64,000 bases of DNA, taken from Pteria penguin. Its lineage: Eukaryota; Mollusca; Bivalvia; Pterioida; Pteriidae. Made by a program: the position numbers and the translations under genes. Shown piece by piece: positions 13,501-23,500 of this stretch (position 1 is its first letter; the number at the start of each line of letters is the position of its first letter). The notes under the pieces are model-generated. The model searched no databases. It had not been told where the DNA came from and worked only from the letters and a program-made list of their open reading frames with translations. Where the stretch lies: contig CM068582.1 of assembly GCA_035048485.1 (NCBI GenBank), positions 17,921,269-17,985,268 of the forward strand. Reading direction: 5' to 3'.

Positions 13501-14305
13501 TTTATTTGTTAACTTACGCAAGGTATTTCGCGTGTACAGATGTTTGACCTTGAATCGCCACTCTGCTGCAATAAACAATTCTCCTCGCGATGGCCTTTAG
13601 TAATGCCGCTTTCCCCAATATACAAAACAAAGACTTGACAATGTCTCGTATTCCACAGGTAAAGCACTGTAACTCGCGATTAATTCACACACGTTTGAAG
13701 TCCTGTATAACAGCGGCGCTGTGCGAGGTATTAAGCAAGGCAAATTCACCGCGCTTCTCTAATGTGTAATGCCGACGCTGGGAGAAGATTTCTTTATAGC
13801 CTTGTTCAGCAGTAGCTCGAAGAATGCAATCATTGGTTTTTTTTTGTTTTGTTTTTTTTTTTTTTTTTTTTGTTTCTTTTTGTTTGTCTGTTTTTGTTTT
13901 TGTTTTTGTTTTTGTTTTTTTTGTTTAAGAATTCGAATTCATAATACTTTCTCAAACTCTATTTTATATAAAGCACATTAAATCGCGATTGAATTAATCG
14001 CGAGTTACTGCGCCTTGTCCATGGAAGAAGTTCTGTATAACAGCGGTGCCGTGCAAGGTATTAAGCAAGGCAAATTCACAGCGCTTCTGAAGTGTGTTTA
14101 TTGCGTTGTTCATCGGTAGAGTGCCCAAAATTTGATATTTGTTTAAGAAATCGAATTCAAAATGCTTTCTCAAACTCTTGTTTTTATACTTTGTTCATAC
14201 GAGGAATAAAACAATACATTAAAAGTTACGCAAGCAAGAAATTTTTTTTAAAAAACCTTTAAATTGCTCACTTTCAAATACTGAGAAACATGTTTCATAG
14301 TAAAA
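10574..14305. repeat. Array unit D
   Basis: Three submonomers start near 11166, 11487 and 11807. One long hairpin (12824-12852) precedes the short hairpin at 12866-12885. The second half contains an internal duplication of ~300 bp (about 13080-13390 against 13400-13700). A T-rich run with TTTTTG repeats lies at about 13838-13925. The unit ends abruptly at 'gtaaaa', where unit E begins with a hairpin module. Confidence 0.85.
12780..12852. repeat. Single long-hairpin module (unit D)
   Basis: An (AAT)n tract is followed by the same leader and the same perfect 13-bp-arm hairpin (12824-12852), identical to the copies in units B and E. Confidence 0.85.
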
Positions 14306-14370
14306 TAATAATAAGAAAAGACAGTAGAATAATAAAAGGTTTCACAAGTGAAACTTGTGAAACCTAATAA
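14306..14370. repeat. Long-hairpin module at the unit D/E junction
   Basis: The hairpin at 14337-14365 interrupts the unit register: left of it the sequence is the end of unit D, right of it a diverged submonomer begins. This is the clearest place where the module coincides with a breakpoint. Confidence 0.8.
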
Positions 14371-16474
14371 CAAGGTATGCGGAAAGGACTGTGAAAAAGT
14401 TAAATCTGACCGCAAATATCTTAAAAACGGTAAGGGATATGGAAAAAAAAACTTTAGGTGAATATATACATTTTATTTTTCACGAAGAATCGATTCCAAC
14501 CATTCCCAATTCGATCGGATGAAAAGTAAGGGAGCTATGACGTCATTTAAATAGTATTACGTCATGTTCAGGAATTTCGCACCATGCCAAATCCCACTTG
14601 TCAGTCGGTAAATATTTTTATTCTGTATCATGCTACCAAATTTCACACCACTAGCTTTATAAATAAGCGAAACACAGCTTCCTGAAGTTGAAAAGTGTAT
14701 TTTCAGGAATGGTGAAACCATGAATTTCGACGGCAAATATCTCGAAAACGGTAAGAGATATCGAAATTCTGTTGGTACAACGTTGATGTTAAATTTTCAC
14801 GCAGAATCGATTCCAACCATCCCCGATTCGATCCGATGATAAATAAGGGAGATATGACGTCATTTACAAAGTATGACGTCATTTTCAGGAATTTGGCTCC
14901 ATGCCAAATTCCTCTTGTAAGTCGGTAGATATTCTCATTTTCTATCATGCTACCAAATTTCACACCTCTAACTTCCTCAATAAGCGAAACACAGCTTCCT
15001 GAATTTGAAAAGTGTGTTTTCAGGAATGGTGAAACCGTGAACTTTGACCGCAAATATCTCGAAAAAGGTAAGAGATATCGAAAATCTGAGACCAGACCTT
15101 TCTCCTTTAACTACTTTTTCACGCAGAATCGATTGCAACAATCCCCGATTCGATACGATGAAAAATAAGGGAGTTATGACGTCATTTAGAAAAGTATGAC
15201 GTCATTTTCAGGAATTTGGTACCATGCCAATTCCCTTTTGTCAGTCGGTAGATATTTGCATTCTCTTTTATGCTACCAAATTTCATACCTCTAGCTTTAT
15301 CAATAAGCGAGACACAGGTACCTGAAGTTTTAAATTGTATTTTCAGGAAAGGCCAAACACTGAACTTTGACCGCAAATATCTCGAAAACGGTAAGAGATA
15401 TCGAAATTCTGTTGCTGGTATTTACCATTTTACTTTTTCACGCAGAATCGATTCCAACCGTCCCCGCCTCGATCCGATGAAAAATAAGGGAGATATGACG
15501 TCATTTACAAAGTATGACGTCATTTTCAGGAATTTGGCTCCATGCCAAATTCCTCTTGTCAGTCGGTAGATATTCTCAATCTCTATCATGCTACCAAATT
15601 TCACACCTCTATCTTCCTCAATAAGCGAGCTATAGGCGAAAACATTTCATGAATAATTAATGAGTGTTGATGACGTCACAAACATCACTTTAAAGGGGGT
15701 TGTCGTGTTCAAACGCAAATAACTCGAGAACCGTAAGAGTTAGCGAAAATCTGAGAAACACTTTACTGGTAGGTATTTGAACGCTCTATCGAATGGAAGA
15801 AACCCGATCAAAATCCGACTGCAAATAAAGTCGCTAGACCTTGCCAAAGATTTGATTCGAAAATTTTCAATAATTTCAAAAATATTGGCAGCATGCCATT
15901 TTCATTCTAAAGTTAGATTAAGAATGTGGAAACATGTTTAGATATAAAATTTCATGCCGATATCTCATTTAATAAGAGAGATATTAACGTATGAATATTT
16001 AATTAGCTTTTATGACGTCATAGCGAATTTTCCCACGCTCATTGTGACTTTATTTATGGTCCGATTTCAAAACTTTTTCATATTCCAAATCAAACCATTA
16101 AAATCTTTCATCCTACTGTCTAAAATCTAAGATTGAAATATTTTTTTTGAAATGAAAACAATCGGGTCAAGGTCAACTTTTTCGGGGTAGAGCTACGAAA
16201 TTGACGCAGTGACATAAAATCTTGCATCTCCTTTTCTGAATCGAATGCTGAAAATTTCATTCCAATCGGACAAATAATAAGGAAGATATAGCGATTCAAA
16301 ATTTTGGCGTCGTAGGTGGCGCTGCGCGCTTATAAGCGGTAATTTAGAAAATTAAAAAAATCAAATTTTGAAAATTTAATTTCGATTCGAACACTGAAAA
16401 CAGAATAGTAATATCTTTAATAATGAGTGATTTCTGAGCCGTCACAAAAAAAAAAACGGATGAAGAATAATAAT

Positions 16475-16667
16475 AATAATAATAATAAGAAAAGACAGTA
16501 GAATAATAAAAGGTTTCACAAGTGAAACTTGTGAAACCTAATAAATAAGAAAAGACAGTAGAATAATAAAAGGTTTCACAAGTGAAACTTGTGAAACCTA
16601 ATAATAAATAAGAAAAGACAGTAGAATAATAAAAGGTTTCACAAGTGAAACTTGTGAAACCTAATAA
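16475..16667. repeat. Three tandem long-hairpin modules capping the array
   Basis: Perfect hairpins lie at 16511-16539, 16571-16599 and 16634-16662, each preceded by the AAGAAAAGACAGTAGAATAA leader. Unique sequence begins straight after. The arms are identical in all seven copies in the window. Confidence 0.85.
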
Positions 16668-17450
16668 TAGCAGTACTAGTGATATCAGAAATAGATGATG
16701 AAGGGGTCATATAACCTCTAAATTTATGTCTTAAGTGTGTGGACATGTTACTTGTATAAGGCGTAATAAGGCGATTTTTAACCAATAACTTGCACAGTTT
16801 TCTCAATACCTACGATTTCTGTGCCCTGTTGCACAATAACAATGAACCCAGAGTGTTTCCACACCCCACATCTGTACATTGTAGGATGATTTCTTATTGT
16901 AAGAACATTATTGTTCTATTTTTCTCACCCAAAGCCTACCACTTCTCCCACAGATCTACAGAAACATAAGGGGAGCAGTTATTATTGTCAATATCATGAT
17001 AATTAAAGATAGGTTCAATTCAATTGCACCTATCTTTAATTCAATTATAACTATCTTTAATTTACTGCATTTGTACCTATCTTTAAATCAATTGTACCCA
17101 TCTTCAAATGAATTAAAGATAGGTATAATTGAATTAAACCTATCTCTAATTCATTTGAAGATAGGTATAATTGAATAAAACCTATCTCTAATTCATTTGA
17201 AGATAGGTACAATTATTTGATGATAGGTCAAATTATTTGAATATATGTTAATTTGGCGTTCCATATCTCTGTGAACATATTTAATCAGGGTACTGATTAA
17301 TTTTAAATGTACAAAAGACCATGCTAACACTTCTAAAATATCTCACTAAAACAAATACAGCATCTCTCAATCTGGAGAATCAGGAATTTTGAAAATGAGG
17401 TTGAAAGGAAAGTCTTATGTATACAAACCGAATGCTTCTTTTTAAATTAC
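16668..17450. other. OPLAH intron 10, unique part next to the array
   Basis: Non-coding. I looked on the minus strand for the next OPLAH exon (expected to encode the region before the ALTQARG-like motif of the human enzyme) and found none between the array and exon 10. It contains the inverted/tandem repeat cluster listed separately. Confidence 0.6.
16990..17235. repeat. Cluster of inverted and direct ~42-bp repeats
   Basis: The words ACCTATCTTTAATTCAATT and AATTGAATTAAACCTATC recur in both orientations, so the left half can pair with the right half. The right part also has direct repeats of 'cctatctctaattcatttgaag'-like units. The region could form a cruciform; no coding potential. Confidence 0.7.
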
Positions 17451-17593
17451 CTCCCGTGTCATCTTGGTGAATGCATTTCTGGTTGCATTTTGATCTAATG
17501 GTTTATTTTGAGATTTGCCAAAAATCTTTGGAAAGTATTGTGGCAACAGTCTTCCTAGGAATAGATTGGCATCAGTGATAGTCAGAGGTCCAT
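17451..17593 (-). CDS. OPLAH: OPLAH exon 10 (last one in the window)
   Basis: 47 codons after a split Asp: [20 protein letters not shown] and following, ending KMTRE in phase 0. Acceptor TTACAG, donor GAG|GTAATT. No further exon is seen before the array. Confidence 0.92.
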
Positions 17594-20500
17594 CTGTAAA
17601 ATAATGAAAATATAATGTATGGTATATTGGGAAATCTGAAAGTACAAGAGTAGACAGAGGTATACATACATAAAGTACACAACTGTCATACATTCTTCAA
17701 ACTTTCGAGTGGTGGCAGAAATAACCTTTATTTTATATTGGTTTATGAATATCAGTTATAAAAAGAGGTAAATATATAAAGTGAACACATGTACAATTGA
17801 AAGTAAAATGGTGCATAGCAGTCTGAAACATGTTTCACATAACTTTTTGTACATGCATTGTCAATTTATCCTGATGAGATATGATCAACTGAGTATGATA
17901 TGACGAAAATAGAATTGTAACAGGCAGGGCAAAAACTTGAGGTCAGACCCAGGAATTGGACCCAAAACCATCTGTTATTAAGGCCAACACTTTCAACATT
18001 GAGCTATGGGGGTCTTTGATCATTTTCTCCCATCCACACTTTATTAATTTGTTCACTTTCAGATTAAAAAAATTAAATTCATGTTTCGTCACCGTTAACA
18101 ATCTCATCTAGCCTGATGATTGCAATCGGCATACATACAAAGTATCTGTGATGCCATTTCTACCCAAGTTCAATAGGGTACCCAGCGGGCATAAATTTTC
18201 TTGATCTTCAATTGTTCCTTTAAAAAACTGAAAACTGCTGACAAATTTCATCCACAGTATATCCCTAGGTAGACCAAAACATTTTCAAAGGGTCACAAAG
18301 AGGTTTCCTTGAAACATCAGCCATCATTGTTAAATGCAATTTTTAAATCGGCAATGTATTTTTCTCCAAATGCACTCAGTAATTGTCAGCTTCAATAGAT
18401 TTTTTACCAGCCTTAAAGCGATTAACCCATCTAAGTATGCCCGCATATGATAAAAAATCGTTCCCTTATACTGTATCCAAGTTGGCATTTATGTCTGTTA
18501 GCATACATCCATGTATCGTGAGAACCTTGCAATATGACCTTTGCTCCACAGATATGTTGTTCTTTTGATGTCAAACTTGGCGCCCAAAAACAAAATAAAG
18601 TTATGGTACATGTAGATGTACCTTTTTCCTGACATTTTTGTTGATATCTCTATACTTCATTTTCATTCAAAAGTTGCAATTCTATTTTAAAATATTCAAA
18701 ACTTTTCAAATGCCCCTCATATTGTGATAAAGACATGAATTGGGGGGTCCTCACCTTTCATGTAGCATGCAGGCCCTGGGTCAGCTCCTGCTGACTCTGG
18801 ACCAACTACAAACATTCCTGAACGGAAAAACAACATGGATCCACCGCCTGCTGCAACAGTGTTGATGTCTAACTGTAAAAAGAAGAATGTAATAAGAATT
18901 CATGTCTAAATACAATGCACACATATACTTAAGATATTTTAAAGTATGAGAGTGAATGAAGGTAATTTATGTAAAACCTTTGGAACTAAACAATTGGAAA
19001 GGAAGTACCATTTGGCCAGGATAATATAATTATCTTATGCTCCTCAGTTGAGTATTTTTATGTAAAGTAAATAAATCCTTTTATCATGCCTGCGAGTTAA
19101 AATCATGTTAAAATTCATCATTTCCAAGTTTCAGTAATCTATACTTCATAGACCAACTGTAATAAGAATCAAGAGTTAGCTCCTACATGAAATACCATGA
19201 AAATGAATGGAATAACAGAAACAACATAAAGACTGTAAAAAGATACACTTCATTATTACACTGTGTTAGATTTACTTTACCAATTTCATTTGGTTTATTT
19301 AATTGTATATCAGATACACACCCTGGGAATAATAGCCTAAATAATGCCTAAATACCTGAGGAGCTTGTATCGTAATCCCAGCTGTTGTTGATTCAAACAC
19401 ATGTTCATACTGTCCAGCATAACGACTTACATCTGTTGAGGTTCCTATATAAATTATCCCATCAGATTTTAACCCATTCAATAAAGTTTTCTATAGACGT
19501 ATAATGAAATGGTAATGTTTTCAAATAATGTTCAGTGAGTTTAAAAGAATGAAAAATTTGCTAAAATCTTTTCATACATTAATCATTTAATTTAAAAAGT
19601 AACATGCATTTTGATTGGTTTAAAAATTAGTTGTATATCTCATCCATGAATTTTTTCTCTGACCATATTTCCCGCGTTTTCTCAACTGTGATGTCAATAT
19701 TCACACCACTACGGCAGAAATATACAGATGTTGAGAAATGGTACACACATAAAGTACCAATTTCTGAGAATATAAACATGATTGAAAGGAATTAAATGAT
19801 AAGTCATGAATGTAATTTGTTTTTCTTTGGATGGAGGTATACCAGGGAAAAAAGGACGGAAAAACGCACAAGGATGCAGTTTTCTGTCCTTTTTTCGTGG
19901 TACACTTCCATCCAACCAAAAAAAAAAAAAATTAAATTCATTCCATAATTCTATGAAAAAATTTTTTAAAACATTTCTACTGTTAAAATCCCATTGAACA
20001 TTTGAATATTAGACTTTTCAAAGAATACTGTCAAGTTCCTGTATGCCCATGGGATCTATCTACCTAATACTGTCAAGTTCCTGTATGTCCATGGAATCTA
20101 TCTACCTAATACTGTCAAGTTCTTGTATGACCATGGGATCTATCTACCTAAAACTGTCAAGTTCCTGTATGTCCATGGGATCTATCTACCTAATACTGTC
20201 AAGTTCCTGTATGCCCATGGGATCTATCTACCTAATACTGTCAAGTTCCTGTATGTCCATGGGATCTATCTACCTAATACTGTCAAGTTCCTGTATGCCC
20301 ATGGGATCTATCTACCTAATACTGTCAAGTTCCTGTATGCCCATGGGATCTATCTACCTAAAACTGTCAAGTTCCTGTATGTCCATGGGATCTATCTACC
20401 TAATACATGTACTGTCAAGTTCCTGTATGTCCATGGGATCTATCTACCTAATATTGTCAAGTTCCTGTATGTCCATGGGATCTATCTACCTAAAACTGTC

Positions 20501-23500
20501 AAGTTCCTGTATGCCCATGGGATCTATCTACCTAATACTGTCAAGTTCCTGTATGTCCATGGGATCTATCTACCTAACACTGTCAAGTTCCTGTATGTCA
20601 ATGGGACCTATCTACCTAATACTGTCAAGTTCCTGTATGTCCATGGGATCTATCTACCTAATACTGTCAAGTTCTTGTATGCCCATGGGATCTATCTACC
20701 TAAAACAGTCAAGTTCCTGTATGTCCATGGGATCTATCTACCTAATATTGTCAAGTTCCTGTATGTCCATGGGATCTATCTACCTAAAACTGTCAAGTTC
20801 CTGTATGCCCATGGGATCTATCTACCTAAAACTGTCAAGTTCCTGTATGTCCATGGGATCTATCTACCTAACACTGTCAAGTTCCTGTATGTCAATGGGA
20901 CCTATCTACCTAATACTGTCAATTTCTGTATGCCCATAGGATCTATCTACCTAATACTGTCAAGTTCTTGTATGCCCATGGGATCTATCTACCTAATACT
21001 GTCAAGTTCCTGTATGCCCATTATCTATCTACCTAATACTGTCAAGTTCCTGTATGACCATGGGATCTATATACCTAATACGGAACCTTTCAATAACGTC
21101 AACATACATGCACCCATTGTGATTTTATGATGTCATATGATTATGACATAATTTGCCCACAAAAAAGCGCCCACATCGAGAACAATGGACTTGGTAGGTG
21201 ACTAAATGCAAACCATGACGGATTTTAGTAGTTGCGATACTCTGTATTATAGATACCATCTTCACTTATGAGTAATTTTGTGAAGAACTTAAAGAATTTC
21301 CTCTTCGATGAATAATTAATCACTTCATATTTTTAAATGTGATATATGTACATGCTTTAACAAAAATTTGGTGCATAAATTGTAAGATATTCCATTAGGT
21401 TGCATTTCACATCCGTAATAATAAAGTTCCTAATCATTATGCATTTCATCGTTTTGTCCCATGAAAAAACAATCAGGGACTCTATACAAATTAGATACAT
21501 GTAATTTAATATCTTATCAATGTTTCATCATAATACTGGAAAAAGATGTATTATCATTGAATAAAATCTAATTCATGAAGTGCTGTCAGATATGAAAATT
21601 GAAAAGTTTCATTAATACTTTAAAAAGCATTTCACATTAGAATGAAAATGAATAAACTACAATGTGAAAAGTGAAAACATACTCTTGGAATTCAAAACAT
21701 GCAAATTCCAAAAACAAAATCAAAGGACTGAAAGTCCTGAGGGTCGCCGACTCAGAAGATTTGTAATTTGAATATATGTAAACCTGTTACACAGCAATCC
21801 AGTAATTTAGGAAGGTGTAATAAAGTGACAAGTTGAATGGATTGATGATCACAACCACAAGTAAATGCTCTTGTGTATCTACCAGACATTCTGATACTCT
21901 AGCTGTTCATCATGTTCATTTTATGCAATTCAGTTGAGTTTAGTGCTAGTGAGACACAAAAATAGTATGACTTCGACAATTTTAATCTATGAAGTGTAAA
22001 ACATTTGACATAAAATAAAAAGTATGATTCCAAACAAAGTAAGATGACAACAAGCTAACATAAGTAAAATCCAATATATTCTGTTATGAGGAAAAGTTTT
22101 GACTAGATCAAACAATTACTACTAGAATGATTAACATTTTTAGACATGACAATGAGTAAATATGAACTAAGATCAAGATTTCCTCAATTTTGACAAACTT
22201 TAATCTAATACTGCATCTAACTCGGAAATTCTGTGCGGTATATGACTTGTTTGATGAAAACTAACATATAGTATACTGAAGACTAAATAGTACATGAATA
22301 TTAAACAAAAAACAAATGAATATCACTGAACATTACCCCAACAAGTCTGAGGATGTCTCCTGCTTTTTTACGTGCAAAAGAAAACTGAGAAATCTGGGAG
22401 GAAGTTTTTCACAAGTTTCAAAATTCATTATGACAAAACTAGCATCAAGAGCAGAACATGCTCCAAACAAAACTGTGGACACTAAATAAAGACTTAATAA
22501 GTAATACATAGAATGTAAAAGGAAAATGTTATAAGTCATAAGGCAATAAGAACTACTACAAAACATGTGATACAAAAGCTGCCTCATCATTTAAAAGCAT
22601 GATGAATATAAAATATGAATGAGGAGCTGTCAATGGCATTTGCGTGCCTGGCCAGTAAGCCTTAAATCTGACAACAAACCAATATCTTATCAAAGTAGAT
22701 TAACATGAAAATGACTATTGCAAGTATAAGGTCAAGATCTTAGTATCATTTATGAGATTTCATTAGTTGAGTATGTAATCTAAATACATGAACTAGGTAT
22801 CTATGTATTGCTGTTCAAAATTTGTAACCTAGGTTATAGTGTTTTGTTTAGGACTTGCAGGTTTTAGTATTAAGGGCAAAGGGGAAAGGTCAAATTCATG
22901 AGATTTCTCATACCCGGTATGAAGGAATTTTACTAGTTGAATATGAATGACATATTTAATGTCTATACATGTATCTTAAAATTTAGAAATTTTGTAATTA
23001 ATTGTCAAATAGACAGTAAGAACTCATACGTCGAATATGCATTAATATGAATGCTACTAAATGGAGGCATTTTTGCTATTTGGCTTTAAAATCAATTTTT
23101 TTTTGGTATTTAAAAAAAACCAATTAGAATTCTCAGATGCTTTCTTGTGCAGAACCTTTTTCTCACATAGATATTTCAAATATGATTAAATTCACAGGGG
23201 TTACTTTACAACTTTATTTTAAAATTTTACATCAGCAAGAATATTAAGATGTGTAAAGATTGAACAAAAACAAAAGTTTTATATTTCCACATTGGTACAC
23301 TTTCAACAATGTAAACAAGAACAGTCCTGAAGCAGCAAAACAAATTTATAGCATGTTCATGTTCAAAATTTTGAATAGCGATTATAACACCTATTAACCA
23401 GAATGGTCTATTTCTCTCGTCCATTTCTTAAAGTCAGGATTAATATGATAATAATTTAACTAGTTCTCAGATTTTGCAAGGAACAAATGGAGAAACAGAC

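Larger units (their letters stand above)
1..16667. repeat. Large tandem array, five units of 2.4-3.9 kb, open at the left edge
   Basis: Five long units follow one another head to tail and look almost identical apart from small indels. The phrase GGAAACTAAA marks the same register at 1, 3456, 7372 and 10574; a shortened fifth unit starts at about 14306 and the array stops at 16667. Each unit has a leader, three or four ~321-bp submonomers, a spacer ending in an (AAT)n tract, and (units 1-4) a ~1.1-kb second half with internal duplications and T/G runs. Short ORFs recur on both strands but shift and overlap as expected from repeated non-coding DNA. The high similarity suggests recent amplification or gene conversion. 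The array lies just 3' of OPLAH exon 10, in a presumed intron. I do not recognise the family; a satellite built from a non-autonomous mobile element is my best reading. Confidence 0.9.
14306..16667. repeat. Array unit E (truncated right-hand end)
   Basis: The unit opens with a hairpin module (hairpin 14337-14365) in place of the normal leader. It then has four submonomers, near 14535, 14855, 15176 and 15498, the first more diverged (one of its two CRE palindromes is broken to TTACGTCA). It ends with three consecutive hairpin modules at 16475-16667 and lacks the 1.1-kb second half. This looks like the physical right edge of the array. Confidence 0.85.

Noticed and set aside
13769..13981. 70-codon ORF rich in Phe/Cys
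   Set aside because: Encoded by a T/G homopolymer run in array unit D.
522..15604. Repeated 60-116-codon ORFs on both strands of the array (e.g. 522-794, 1011-1310, 2341-2766)
   Set aside because: They recur because the DNA recurs, overlap on opposite strands, lack protein-like conservation and are broken by indels between units.
20043..21130. 298- and 335-codon ORFs
   Set aside because: Products of a 42-bp repeat (multiple of three); two frames are open at once and there is no unique coding sequence or splice context.
22333..22590. 85-codon minus-strand ORF in OPLAH intron 7
   Set aside because: No convincing splice sites, no recognised motif and composition typical of AT-rich DNA.
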